From positions 1,116,001 through 1,180,000 of the forward strand of contig JALMQS010000916.1 in assembly GCA_024734495.1 (NCBI GenBank): a stretch of 64,000 nt of DNA, written 5' to 3'. Position 1 is the first letter of the stretch, and every line of letters starts with the position of its first letter. The translations under genes were made by a program, and so were the position numbers. The notes below the pieces were generated by a model that was given only the letters and a program-made list of their open reading frames with translations, was not told the DNA's origin and did no database searches. This document shows positions 32,036 to 43,986 of the stretch, piece after piece. The DNA is from Forficula auricularia. Its lineage: Eukaryota; Arthropoda; Insecta; Dermaptera; Forficulidae.

Positions 32036-32785
32036 AAATACTCAGAATTTGCTACTTATATTTATTTATTCCTGTATACCAACGTTTTGAACAATTTGGT
32101 TTTTGATTCGATATATTATAATTTAGTTCATTTTCTTTTGTAATAACTCCACATAACTCTTTTAAATAATAATTAAAATATCTATATTACATCTTTTACA
32201 TTTAATTCATGTCGGACTTTAACTAATGTTTTTCCTTTTGGTACAGTTTCAGGTTGAAATTTTCAACTCAGAGTGGTTTATCCTCCGAAAACCAGTTTTA
32301 ATTTCCATTCTCTTCAATATTAAAGTTTCAATGTCTTATCTCCAAAAGCATTTGTGAACATTTGTGAATTGCACTGATGAAACAGCTTATCTGAGAAAGA
32401 AAATCAATTCCATAAGTTAAAAATGAATCACACAATGATGACTGTTACTTGTCACAATTTTCATCATAAATTCAGAAATTCAAGTTTTTATTTACTTTGT
32501 GTATTCCACCATACATAACCTCGAATATACCTCGAACGATGAAAATATAATATTGATAGCTACTTACGTATAGATTATATATTTTTTTTATTCAATCATG
32601 GTAATCAATAATTCTTATCACATGTCAAATAAAGTTCACAAAATAGCTTAAATGATTTCTTCACCAGTTTATAACATTTATCATATACAAATAGTCCGAT
32701 CTAAATGAGGCAAAAGTACCTATTTAGAACCACCAGACCGCGATACCAGTCATACACCAAGCCATTAAAAGTTATTATTATTAAT
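32036..32785. other. AT-rich sequence, nothing recognised
   Basis: No gene, repeat boundary or RNA gene recognised. Confidence 0.35.
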
Positions 32786-33331
32786 AATAATTATTATTAT
32801 TTTATTTGTTGCGTTTAGACCCTTGGGATCGCGCAAAGGTTGAGGTTTCTTTCTGGTTGGACCTTCCACGCCTCTATCTTTTTCCGGAACGTGTTATCGA
32901 GTTCCATGGTCAGGCTATGTAATTTTTCCTGGCCGGATGAGTGTTTTGATGTTAAAGGTGCCCAGGTATTTTATGGATTTTTGGCGTTATTCTTCCATTG
33001 TTTCTTCCTTGACTTCGTGATGGTCCGGGTCCCGCAGAATCTGAATGCCCGGTTGGCACTCGAGGGTGGGTGGATTGGTTACTACCTGAGGTAATCTTGT
33101 TTTGCCTCTCACGATTCATGGTTGCTTGTTACGAAATTTTGTCCTGCGCATGCGCGAGGTTTTGTAGCACCAGAGATTGTCAGTTTCTGGAGCCGAGGGG
33201 CCGGTTTTTTATTATTTCCAAATAAATTCACTTGGCTTCTTGCTGAGATCGAACTGATGAAGTCTAGGTTGATGTTCTCCTAATCGGATTAGAAAAGTTG
33301 GTGATTTAACCGATTGCGCTACCGACCCCTC
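32786..33331 (-). mobile_element. tRNA-derived SINE, family S3, with LINE-like 3' end
   Basis: The minus-strand head reads GGGGTCGGTAGCGCAATCGG (box A region, plus 33303-33321), then box B as CAGTTCGATCTC (plus 33245-33256). A long body of more than 400 bases ends GCGATCCCAAGGGTCTAAAC, GCAAC and an (AAT)n tail (plus 32772-32803). The same tail sequence, with two or three changes, occurs at 47506-47548. Flanking ATTAATAATAAT on both sides may be the target duplication, though the microsatellite makes it uncertain. The GC-raised frame 32840-33094 is SINE body, not a gene. Confidence 0.75.
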
Positions 33332-34204
33332 ATTAATAATAATAAGTATTTACTTAAAAATCTCAATGTTTTAAGAAAACTTACGATTTTATATAGGGCA
33401 ATCATTATAGCGGTGGGCCGCGAGTTGAACCAGCGCTGCTTTAAACCATGTAATTTTCCTTAGCCCTAACACTTTCTCTTACCTATAAATAACGGAATCA
33501 CTTTCAATTGGAAAAAATTTATCCCTATTAACTTTTATTTTTTATTCATTTTTTTTATTTTTTTATTTTATTAGAATGAGCCGGTTGGTTGGTTTCTTGA
33601 CAAAGTTTTTTTTTACCCTTAAGTCAAAAGATAAGGGTGTGTGTATAAAAGGGAAGGGTGAAACGAAAGACAAGTCACTATTCACTCCCGAGGATGACTA
33701 CCGTGAGGGGTGGGTTGGATTTGGGGGTGCTACTCCTGCTACTCCTGCTCCTTGATCAATCAGTTGAGTAAATAGAGAAGCGAGAGGGAGGCAAGAAAGA
33801 AGGACAGAAAGACAGACACACACAACCCCTAAAGCATCGATGATGTAAGAAAACATTCAGAGACATCTGCGGCAAATAACGAAAACCACCAATCCAACCT
33901 GAAAAAGAAAGAAAAAGACGTGGAAGAAGAAGGAAAAACAACCAATCGAATGGTGGTGGAGGCTCGTCTCGTTTTTTTTTATCCGTGGTAGCAACAAAAA
34001 AAGGACATTCATTTAAAAATTGAAAGGAGAAATAAAAGAGAAAAACAAACAAGTGAAGGGTTTCGAGAAATATTTAAGGTAGTCAAACCAAACACTCGGG
34101 ATCATGCATGAACAATGATCACAATCTCTCATAAAGAGAAATCAATCAGGGTGTCCTCTGCTTGATGCATACAAAAATATCCATATATTTATACCTATAC
34201 CAAT
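33332..34204. other. unique purine-rich island
   Basis: Bases 33600-34190 are purine-rich and repeat-free (for example GGATGACTACCGTGAGGGGT). The minus frame 33756-34052 has no domain. It is a candidate regulatory DNA element by inference. Confidence 0.35.
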
Positions 34205-34765
34205 TATTATTATTATTATTATTATTTGTTTATCGGCGCGTCGACTACTATGGTCATTTGCGCCATCACGTAGGTAAGAATAATGTCATATAACAATAAC
34301 GACAACAAACAAACAACAACCGTATACAATTAAATGAATTTCAACAAGTGTACTCGACTCAAAAACTCGAACAATTTCTCAAAACCCTCCTCGTCAGTCA
34401 ATAGGCTTCCGATTGATACACCTTCTATCTTGTGGTTAACCGTGACTCTAGTATAGCAGGTTCCACACCATGGGGGATCCTGTCTTAGAATCAAAAAAAA
34501 CAATGCCCTATTCTTAATCTTGTTATGATAGTCTGCATTCGTCGACTAAGATTATATATTTCCAAGGAACTAACAACTGGTTTTACTCGTTTAAGTAGTC
34601 TATTTTCATTCTTCCATTCGTCACTCAATAATTTCCCAATTTTGATTTTGAAAAATGTTTGGGAGTCTTTCAAGAATGTTTGAGAAAAATCTATAGAGGG
34701 TATACCAAATATATTATAAATATATAATACAAATTTTTTATAAATAAACAATCTGTTTATAAAAT
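34205..34765 (-). mobile_element. LINE 3' end with C-terminal zinc-knuckle-like tail
   Basis: On the minus strand a frame from 34751 carries GKLLSDEWKNENRLLKRVKP and then NLSRRMQTIITRLRIGHCFF. The SRR..Q..ITRLRIGH pattern, followed by a Cys/His-rich stretch in shifted frames, is the ORF2 C-terminus of I/Jockey/R1-type LINEs. The 3' UTR contains GGCGCAAATGACCATAGTAG and ends in (AAT)n (plus 34205-34227). Frameshifts and truncation show it is dead. Confidence 0.65.
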
Positions 34766-34815
34766 CCCAAACGTTTCAGAAGAATTCCTCCCGTTATCAA
34801 TGGAATTTAATTTTT
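34766..34815 (-). ncRNA. hammerhead-like motif, CCA/TGG family (degenerate)
   Basis: On the minus strand ATTCCA precedes TTGATAA, then a stem II-like CGGGAGGAATTCTTCT, GAAACGTT and TGGGAT. The six flanking bases pair with one G-U. The core lost G8 (TTGATAA). It is related to the motif at 2317-2366. Confidence 0.35.
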
Positions 34816-34943
34816 TCTTTTCATAGAAGAAAAAAGTTCCTTTATGAATTAATTGTAAAAGCAAGAATAAACAAATAAATATTTTGAAAAATAGTCGATG
34901 ATACAAATTGTCTTGGTAAAGAACTTTGAATATATATATATTA

Positions 34944-35515
34944 GGGTGCTCCTTATTTTGGATATTATCGAATATTTATGCGGACAGGGGCTCATATGGT
35001 TCTAAATAGATAAAAAAATATCCCCCAAGTTTCAAGTCTCTATCTCAATTTTAACCTGGTGCTACACAGCTATTAAGTTCTCCATCTAAATAACATGGGG
35101 TTTTTGGCATGGAACGATCAATTTTTTATTCCGTCCAAAGTAATGGTTCAACAAATTTGAAACTCTGTAGACTTTATACTTATAATAGTAGCTATCCCTC
35201 AGAATTTTCACAGATTTTTAGCCATTATAATTTTCTAGTCTTAGACTTACTAATACGATATACTATTATAAGTATAAAGTCTACAGAGTTTCAAATTTTT
35301 TGAACCATTACTTTGGCCGGAATAAAAAATTAATTGTTCAATGGCAAAAACCCCATTTTATTTAGAAGGGAAACTTAATCGCTGTGTAGCAACTACATAG
35401 GTTAAAAATTGAGATAGAGACTTGAAACTTGGGGGATATTTTTTTTTATTTATTTCCTACCATATGATCCACTGTCAGCGTAAATATTCGAAAATATCCA
35501 AAATATGGAGCACCC
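34944..35515. mobile_element. TA-flanked foldback element (copy 2)
   Basis: Ends GGGTGCTCCTTATTTTGGAT and the inverse ...ATATGGAGCACCC, with TA at 34942-34943 and 35516-35517. The same family as 15922-16702 but shorter by about 200 bases in the centre. The frame 35109-35303 is not a gene. Confidence 0.75.
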
Positions 35516-35667
35516 TAATATATATTGTTTGTGAAAAACATGTTCAGTCGATGGTTTCACTATTTGGATATATTTATGCAGCATAAGCCGAGAGAATTGA
35601 CACAAGACCGTCAAAGATGATAGGAGAGTATTAAGGGGGCCGAACTCTTATAGATATAAGTCTAGTA

Positions 35668-36465
35668 CAGAGGTCGGGGATTTTTTTTAGCCATTACCCC
35701 AAATGATTTTTGCGTAGGTCGCTGTTACCCCTACATTCTGAAAAGCAAGATAAATGTATATTAAAAGAGAAAGAATTCAATCTTTAGGACAAATTCTAAG
35801 ATTTTAATAGAAATATCATTAAATTGCGATTTCAGAGGGGATTCATCCCCTCAGGAGTCGAACCTGAGAACTAACATGCTCACTGTAAAAACATATAGTA
35901 AATTTACATTTTTTAAACAGTGTAACTACAATGTCCTTCAGTCTACCAGAGCATTGTACTCGTAAACTAAATAAGATTCATACTTGAAATTAAAAAATTA
36001 CTATCGGTGAGAGGTTTTTGATCTCGAGGTTGTGAGCTGATTGACTGTCTGTCCGGAAAGCATGTTAGTTCTCAGGTCGCTCCTGAGGGGATGAATCCCC
36101 TCTGATATCGAAATTTAATAATATTTCTACTAAAATCTTAGAATTTGTCCTAAAGATTGAATTCTTTCTCTTTTAAAAAACATTGGTTAATCTGTACCCG
36201 AGCTGATTTTTTAAAAAACATTCAAACTATTTTCAAAAAAAAAATGCTCAAATCTATAGTTTTATAAATGTATATTATTTATTGAATTAATTGGAATTTA
36301 CATGAAAACTATCTGTAAGTAAATAAAAATTATAATATTAAAATAATTCAAGCTAAAATACTATAATAGTTTATAAAATAGAAAATTAAAAAAATGTCCT
36401 TATTACCCCCGATAGTTTCATTGTTACCCCATTTGGGGTAATTTACCACGGTTCCCCGACCGCTG
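35668..36465. mobile_element. hAT-type non-autonomous element with perfect 8-bp duplication
   Basis: Starts CAGAGGTCGGGGATTTT and ends GGTTCCCCGACCGCTG, inverted at CAGNGGTCGGGGA. The octamer GTCTAGTA flanks both sides (35660-35667, 36466-36473). Subterminal TTACCCCAAATG is also inverted. Inside, two inverted copies (about 35768-35885 and 36055-36175) of a tRNA-like SINE fragment face each other, each with a box B-like phrase (AGGAGTCGAACCTGAGAAC in the left copy). Confidence 0.9.
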
Positions 36466-36473
36466 GTCTAGTA

Positions 36474-36978
36474 GATATGAGGAAGAGTTTATTATATATA
36501 AACTTATTATTAAGGAGACTCATACGGGTGGGTATCTGGGCATACGGGCGGAGTCTTGAAAAAGTTTAAACTTTTTCTTCAATTTTTCTTTTGTTTCACG
36601 GCAGGCTCAAAGATACATAAAGATATGTGGGTGTGTTTTTGACATAATTAGTCAACCCTTTGATTGAAGTAATTCAGCGCCGCGCCTGTAAAGTGAAGGG
36701 AATGCATTCAAATAGAACGCCCCGCATAGCGGGTTGCGTTGACACGCGCTGAATATCTGACTATTAGGTATATATTTTTTCACCAGCTTTGTATGAAGGA
36801 CATCAAATCACAAGGGAGAACTCCAATTACTGATTTTCGATTAGAAAACTGTTTCTGTATTGTGACAGATTAATTTGATGCAATTAGCTCTGCAAAACAC
36901 GACGTCTCTCTTTTAAATATTTTAAAATTTTCTTTGATTCTCAATTATGTTTTATTTTCTTCAAAAATATAAATATAC
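36474..36978. other. unique sequence with a short GC-rich hairpin
   Basis: Bases 36680-36755 include AACGCCCCGCATAGCGGGTTGCGTT, in part a small inverted repeat, within mixed-composition DNA. No gene is seen. Confidence 0.35.
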
Positions 36979-37736
36979 CAGTGGCGGTTGGTGATTTTTC
37001 AACCAGAGGATACTACCTTAATTACCAGAAAAAAAATAGGTGCGTGGCCAGACAGGAAATATATTTCTGAAATTTGGCCCGCCTGCTGAAAATAATGTAA
37101 AAAAACAACAACACTTGTGTCAAATATTATTAAAAATAATAATCTATTTCATTTTCTGTACTAATAGGTGACACCCTCTTGTGATTTTCTTTAAAAATTT
37201 AAATTTATTTCTATCTCAAACTTGAACTCGCATATATAAATTATTTTTAATAAGCTAAATGGGGTTTTAAAATGAACACACTAATTAAAAAAGGATTTGA
37301 AAAGTACTTGTTTGTTTAGTTATGCTTTTTGCTTATATCACAACAACGCCTTAAAAACTCACTAAAATTATTAAAAAAAATAAAATTTTCACTATTTTTG
37401 AACCTGAAGTTTTACATACTTTTCTATAGAATCAAATAGTAAATTTTGTAAAATCATTTTTTGCTATTAAGATATTTCTATATAATGATTTTTTTTTCTG
37501 ATTTTGTATATAGTTCACAAAGAAGCTCTAGAGCTAATGGTCCCCAAAAATGACAAGTTACTTGTGATGCAAATACATATAAATTTATTTTGACATCTGA
37601 GCTAACTCTCTACGAGCTTTTATTAAGATACATCTCACATTTAAATTTTTTGAATTTAATATAGGAAAAATAGTGCTCGGCTGAGTTTTTTTTCTTAGTA
37701 TAGCCTTTATTTATTTTTTTTTTTTTTTACTTATCT
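36979..37736. other. hAT-like left end and AT-rich sequence
   Basis: CAGTGGCGGTTGGTGATTTT at 36979 and the following CAACCAG match the left end of the MITE at 5646. No right end with the flanking octamer AAATATAC was found, so the extent is unknown. The rest is A/T-rich. Confidence 0.4.
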
Positions 37737-37747
37737 AACAATCTCTA

Positions 37748-38025
37748 GAGGCGACTGTGAGCCAGTGGTTAGAGTGTCGGGCCGCTGTCCTGAAGTATGC
37801 TGGTTCGAGACTGAGTCTCGGGAGATATTTGCAGTAGCCTCCTCTTGAAAAGCAATGGCAAACTACCAAGAGTATAATTGCCTAGTCAACCTCCCAAACT
37901 AGCCGTTCGGAACCGGCGTTAAAAAGTAGGTCCCGTATATCTGTGTAAAACAGCTAAACACACTCAGCACAGGTATATGTGGAGAGGTGCTGACGCCCGT
38001 TCTGGCATGGAACTATAAGAAGAAA
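37748..38025 (+). mobile_element. tRNA-derived SINE, family S1 (copy 2), with 11-bp target duplication
   Basis: AACAATCTCTA is present at 37737-37747 and 38026-38036. The head contains GTGAGCCAGTGGTTAGAG (box A region) and GGTTCGAGACT (box B, 37802-37812). The body matches 19901-20178 inverted. The tail ends AAGAAGAAA. RNA polymerase III transcription and LINE-assisted insertion are inferred from this structure. Confidence 0.9.
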
Positions 38026-38036
38026 AACAATCTCTA

Positions 38037-39105
38037 ATTATTATTTTATATTTTACAAATTCTCTAAGTTTCGGACAGGTTTTTATCTATTTTACAAAAT
38101 AAAATGTTGATTTGATGTAGCATCTGAGATTGGGTGGTTGTTGGGAGATAAAAGTTATCCAGGGATGTCCAGAAATGTCAGGACAAAGGGTGAGCAGGGA
38201 GACGTTGCATGTGCTGTTCATCTGTTAATTGATTTAGTATGCCCGGTTAAAAAGAGGCCTGGGCGAGGGTTTGTTTCAATATTTTTTTTAATGCATTCTG
38301 TATTCCCTGTCTGTATGTCTGTATGTTGTTCCCCCACTGTATGCTCAATCCTCTTTTCTAATTTGCCAATCAGATCCGATCAGATCAGACCATACGCCCA
38401 CCCCGACAGATTTCGCTTGTTTTTTCTCTCTCTTTGACGTTGATACTCCAGCCGAGGGTCTACTCCACTCCCACTCGGACAATTTACCAATTGATAGACA
38501 TTCTTCGTCATGGGCGGCTTTTGTTTTCTGTTCAAATAAAATTTTGATTAAAACCTAAATTTATGAACATAGTCATATAGAAAGTTTTTTTTTTTTATCT
38601 TTCAATTACATTTTTCAATATATTTCAGGCATGTACACAAAAAATTTTGGAGGCTCAAACTTTGTTTGAAAAAAAAAATAGTAAATATATACTAAGTTAT
38701 ATATGATAGGCACAAAGAAAGAAAACGCTCATTGATCGAAAAAAACGTTCACAACGCGTTGTCGCTAACTCAATAAGAAATTCGTTTCCCAGCTCTACTA
38801 CCACTACGCGTTGTGGTTATTAAGAAAAGCCGCAACGCCTTCTACGCATTAGCTGATCCAACCACGATACCACACGGGCAGGTTGTAACTTGTCAATGAG
38901 AGCATAGCAAACAGCCGTCGAGTTTGTGTTCATTCTTGAATGCTATTTCCATGTGTGAACATCAGTGCGCTAATCATGGATAGTAAAATGAACATATTTT
39001 ATGATAAATTAAGTGAGTTAATGAAGACAAGTTAGTAGATAATGATCGGAGTTTTTCACTGAGTAAGCTTGACTTTCGCTTTTTCACCCCCACTCAACTT
39101 TTTAC
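38037..39105. other. unique non-coding DNA
   Basis: Bases 38100-38520 are GC-raised and repeat-free. The frame 38138-38437 has no domain. Bases 38720-39050 contain ACGCGTTGTGG and its near repeats but no recognisable end. Nothing else is seen. Confidence 0.35.
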
Positions 39106-39610
39106 CTTATTCAATGCTCAAATCTTCCCTGTCTCGAAAATTACTCGCATTTGTGAAGAGGAGCCTCCAAAGCATTCTCTTGCTACCTTGGATGCAATTC
39201 AGAGACGGGCTATCAGACTGATAGGAGATCCAACATTAACTGACACTCTTAAGCCATCGAAGATCCCTACCATCGTAGATCTGTCTCCACCCTTTTTATA
39301 AATATTACCTTAACTTTTGTTCTGACAAGATAAAATCAATAATCCCTCCAAAGGCTTCATTTGCGTGAAATACAGGATGTTCTAAGACTCAACACCTCTA
39401 CGCCCTTAAATTGGATACTAACGGAACAAACGCATTCGCCAATTCGTTTATCCCCATGACTAAACTTCAATCTTTAAACACCCGCATCCACAGATACCTT
39501 AAACTCCGACCCGATCCCTAAATCTTTTCTTATTTTCTTATTTTCACGATTCAAGGATCCACCGCAGACTTCAGAAGTTGTACCTTTTTGATGCAACTTC
39601 TTATATCAAT
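39106..39610 (+). pseudogene. degenerate LINE ORF2 C-terminus and 3' UTR
   Basis: The DNA aligns with 43430-43960: shared CTTGCTACCTTGGATGCAAT, AAATCAATAATCCCTCCAAAG and a 3' UTR ending in GATGCAAC. In protein terms the LDAIQRR and KSIIPPKA blocks are visible across shifted frames. Many indels make it far older than the 26 and 43 kb copies, and it belongs to a sister subfamily (ACTCCGACCCGATC tail, shared with 50237). Confidence 0.75.
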
Positions 39611-40774
39611 ATCATTATAAAAAATAGTGTCTAACAATATGAAACGTTACTTCAAGAAATAAACAGGCTCAGCTTCTTAAAAAACAAAAACCCAATCTCT
39701 ATCGACAAAGCAGTATCGTCGTCTTAAACGATCTTAAAAATTGGTGACTGAAAAATTGATTGAAAGTGCACAGATGTTCATACTCGGAAATGGCATTCAA
39801 GAATGTATTAATAAGCTGCTCTTTTGAGCCAAGTTTCTCCTGTCTGGGTCAAAGCAACCCTTGACAAAAAATTGCTAAATTTTGAGAGAGTCTTGAAAAT
39901 GTTTTCAATTTTCCCTCCATAGTCTTGTATTATTCTCATATGCTTTACTTCACGTAGAGGCTTTTCACTCAATAGTTGAGCGTGTAGAAAAACCACTCTT
40001 CCCTAAGTTAAAATCAGTAAAAAATTCACAATGGCTCTATAAAAAGTTTAATTATTATTTTTTTTTTTTGTTAAATTTAAAAATTGAGACAGAAAAAATG
40101 TATATATATGTAATTAAGAGTATAAAAGGAGACAGAGGGGGTTAGCTGTGAATGCCGTAGTGGAGATCAACCGGGCTGGCAGTTTTGTTAATTTTCAAAT
40201 TAGCCAATCGGATTTAATCTAATTTATTATGCCCTGTTGGATTGCAAATTTTAATTAATGCCCTTTAAAGTAAAGTTAAAGTATATAGTAAGCAATTGAC
40301 GTAATCAAGGGAAATGAATTATTAAAGGAGGCGTCAAATTAAAATACACTTTGCCTAATGGATAAGAATCATTTATTTAACAAAATCTGTCATTTTAATT
40401 GGGACAACAACAACAACAACAACAAGTTTCTTCTTCATATTGTGTATTTATTAGATAGGATATTATATTTTATTTAATGCACCCTAAAAAGTGTGCCTAT
40501 CTAATTAAGTAGATCATAAATCATTCATATTTCAGCAGACTTTTCCTCTCTCTTGTCTCCTACTTTCTCTTTCCCTCACTGTATATATGGTATTTCAACG
40601 TCAACAAAGAGTGAGAGAGATAGAGAGAGTTACCTAAAAAGGGCATTAGATAGATTGCAATTTCGCAAAACGTCACTGGGAGATGGAGGAATAATAATAA
40701 TTGAAGGAAAAAAATAAAAATTTTCCAGACTTGGTACTCTCCTTGAATATTTTGGTGATTTGACTTTAAGCTAA
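39611..40774. other. non-coding sequence, nothing recognised
   Basis: The minus frame 39808-39996 is open but has no recognisable domain. Bases 40080-40440 look unique and moderately complex. A CAA repeat lies at about 40405-40423. Confidence 0.35.
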
Positions 40775-41265
40775 AAAGATGAAATTTGAAAGAAATGTAC
40801 AGCTTATTAATATAAATTGATTTTTCATTAAGATTTTCTGAGGCTAGAAATTCCACATTGAAGGAAAAAGCAAACTTTTTTAAAACTCCGAACGCTATCT
40901 GCATACCAGATTTTGAAAATTTGTACTATTTTCAAAGCGATTTTTCTCATATCTAGAAAGAAGTTCATGCCAGTTTTTTTTATACATTTTAATCCTAAGC
41001 AATAGCGTTTGTTAAAATAATTAAAAGCTGAAATTTGAAAGAAATATACAGCTTATTGATATAAATTGATTTTTCATTAAGATTTTCTGATGCTAGAAAT
41101 TCCAAATTGAAGGAAAAAGCAAACTTTTTGAAAACTCCGAACGCTATCTACATGCAAGATTTTGAAAATTTGTACTATTTTCAAAGCGATTTTTCTCATA
41201 GAAGAAAGTTCATGCCAGGTTTTTTTTAAACATTTTCAATAGCGTTTGTTAAAATAATTAAAAGC
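40775..41265. repeat. tandem duplication, period about 250 bp
   Basis: Copy 1 (about 40775-41028) and copy 2 (about 41029-41265) share GAAATTTGAAAGAAATRTAC, ATAAATTGATTTTTCATTAA, CTCCGAACGCTATCT and TTCAAAGCGATTTTTCTCAT. The minus frame 40560-40904 ends inside copy 1 and is not a supported gene. Confidence 0.8.
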
Positions 41266-42592
41266 TTCAGAAATAAAGCTTCTAGAATTGGAGAAAATTC
41301 AATAGTTTAATGGAAAATATTTCAGATAGAAGGCCAGGTAAAAAGGTGCAAATTATTAATTCAAACTTGTTTGCTGTATTTCATCATAATAGCTTAAATT
41401 TTTTTTTGCATTTTTCATTCACAAGTCATCAGGATAGAAAGCCTAAAATCTCATTAGTTCTTTGAATTATAAATACAAATATTTTGACCTCAAAACAGAT
41501 TTTGTATAATGATTTTGTGTGCTTGAGTTCTCGGGATGAGTTTCAGAATTCAGGCACAAGGGGCATTGACACCCACAGGGAGGGGACTAAGGGCTCCAAT
41601 ATTATTTTATATTATGGTTATATTTATTATTAATTTTGTTCAGCTCTATTTATCATTCTAAATCGCGTTGATAATTTACTGAGTTTCTCATTAGATCTTT
41701 AATCGAAAATTTTTATAAAACGTTAAATCATATGACCTAGCTAGTTTTCACTGGTTTCACCAAAGAAACAAATTTTAAATAGAATTTCAACACTTAATAT
41801 AATTAATCACAAAAATACAATCTTTAACAGCTACATTTCTAATACTTTGAAAACATGATGTGAATTCAATCAAACGGCCGCTCGGCGGGCTTCCCCGCAA
41901 ATCATGTACAAGCTGATAATAATAAGAAATAGTACGACATATGTTCAAATAGAGGGCGCGGTGGGTAAAATCGAAAAACACCCCCGCTCCTCGCATGCCC
42001 GGGGCTTAGTTAAACATTGCAATGTGGCTAATAAGGATTAGACGAACATGAAAAATATTCGAGGGTGTTGAGAGTTAAATAGAGCCATCTGTAGCGTATG
42101 AATGGAAATGAGCATTTTATTTATGTCAATAAACGAGGCCGGAGGTATGGGGTGGAAAAAAAATACCCCCCTCTGGTCAATGAATGCCTCGACCCTCTTT
42201 GCAAATGCAATGTGTTAAATATTGACTTAACTTCCACTGAATGAACAGACAATAAAAAAATACAATCCCAACGACACAACAACAACACGGCCACTACTAC
42301 GTGTTTTCTATTTGAAATAAAAAATAAATATATATAGGGGCTTCATTAAAAGGAATTCCCTCTCCCCTTCTTTGTCCCCCTTTATTCATCATTGATTAAC
42401 ATTAATTAATTCCTGCTTTTTTGTTGAGTGATAAAAAGACCTCGAATCAGTTCAAAAACGCTCTTGAAACATTTTCAGTCTAAGGACCAGATTAAAATTT
42501 AAAAGTCCTATTGTAGTTCAGACACATTAACATTTTTTTTGGAATGTTAAATATTTTTTCTTCGAATTTTATATAAATTTTTGTTTAAGGTT
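41266..42592. other. non-coding, unique GC-raised island at about 41850-42300
   Basis: The stretch 41870-42200 includes AACGGCCGCTCGGCGGGCTT and is repeat-free. It is a candidate regulatory region by inference. The minus frame 41787-41996 has no domain. Confidence 0.35.
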
Positions 42593-43111
42593 CACAAATG
42601 CGAACATTTAAGAAGTCTTTGGAATATAAGTCATTAAAATTAATACACATACTGCTAAAATTTTAAGACGATTTACCACACCAAACATGAAATATTTGCA
42701 ATTAAAAATGACATTTTTTACATAGGGTAGATTGAGAAAGGGTGGGGATATGATCATTATTTTATTTTTTTTCATTGAAGGACTTTCACCATCTTGATGA
42801 AAAACTAATATTTGTTAGAATAATATATTCGGAATAACTTAAAAAAAAAAAAAATAGAAATTATTTACCACGTAGTTTTGATAAAAAACAAAAATATTTC
42901 GGCTATTATTTTTAGTGGACAGGATATCAGCACAATAGCTTGGAAGTGATCCGGCAAGTATGTGTGTATCCATATAGATATTTCGTAGTGTGAGTGCTAC
43001 AGTCACTTTAAAATAACATAACCTAAAATTTTAGTTCCGATCAAATTTATAGAGTGGTTACGAGACTAAAAATTTTTGTGTGGATTGTCGCGAACGAACC
43101 TCCTTAAATAA
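42593..43111. repeat. interspersed repeat family R, copy 2 (uninterrupted)
   Basis: This is the counterpart of 7975-8663 and preserves the empty site (around AAACATGAAATATTTGCAAT, 42682) for the ribozyme element found in copy 1. Ends near CGCGAACGAACCTCC. Confidence 0.75.
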
Positions 43112-43259
43112 ATGAAATTGGAGAACAAATTAAAATGTTTTCAAACTCGGTACACTTTCCACAAATTTTTAGTGATTTGGCACTTATTTCGTCGGAGAAG
43201 CCACAATTTCAGTTAATAAATTGAAAATTGTTGCAGAATTGCAATTTATTAATACAAAC

Positions 43260-43986
43260 TGTGTGACAGCCTAACCATGCTGGGCGTCTCTGTCGCATCT
43301 GACCTGTCTTGGAATGAACACATCTCCTCTGTGGCGAAATCTGCAGCAAGGAAGATTGGCTTCTTATTCAGGTCCAAGCGATTTTACAAACCTCCACAAC
43401 TTCTCACCATCTACAAGGCCCAAATCCGCCCCTGTCTCGAATACGGCTCTCATCTGTGGAGAGGGGCCTCAAAATACTCTCTTGCTACCCTGGATGCAAT
43501 TCAGAAACGAGCCGTCAGGCTAATTGACGATTCTACCCTCACCGACTCCCTCGACTCCCTGGCTCATCGAAGAGATGTCTCTGCCCTTTCCCTTTTCTAT
43601 AGATACTATCACGGCAGGTGCTCTGATGAGATAAAATCAATAATTCCCCCCAAAGCATGCTTTGCACGTAGCACGCGTTTTGCCGACTCCCAACACTCTC
43701 TCGCGGTCAAACTAGAAAAGTGCCGGACCACTTCATTCGCCAATACATATATCCCCATGACTTCAAGGAACTGGAACTCTCTTCCAGCCTCTATCTTTCC
43801 CAGCACCTATAATCTTCAAACCTTCAAAACCGGAGTGCATAGACACCTACGTCTACACCCTCTCACTTAATCAACTTTCTCTTCTCTTCGGTAATGCAAG
43901 GGTCTTTCGAGATCCATAGGGGCTGCATCTTTACTGGTGCACCCCTTCTTGCATTCGATTGCATTAAAAAAAAAAAAAAAAAAAAA
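43260..43986 (+). mobile_element. LINE (non-LTR retrotransposon), 5'-truncated, 21-base poly(A)
   Basis: The open frame 43277-43870 encodes the same ORF2 tail as at 26279: SWNEHISSVAKSAARKIGFL near residues 10-29, TIYKAQIRPCLEYGSHLW, DAIQKRAVRLIDD, RRDVSALSLFYRYYHG, and the NWNSLPASIFPSTY end. The 3' UTR and a poly(A) run at 43966-43986 complete it. It differs from the 26 kb copy by few substitutions and keeps the frame, so both derive from a recently active source. The reverse transcriptase itself is absent through 5' truncation. Confidence 0.9.

Noticed and set aside
32840..33094. Open frame with moderate GC that could be a gene
   Set aside because: It lies wholly within the minus-strand SINE body.
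37748..37830. Functional tRNA gene
   Set aside because: Part of a 278-bp SINE with target duplication. The cloverleaf is not closed.
39808..39996. Minus-strand open frame of 62 codons with non-repetitive protein composition
   Set aside because: No recognisable domain, start context or splice signals. Left as possible chance frame.
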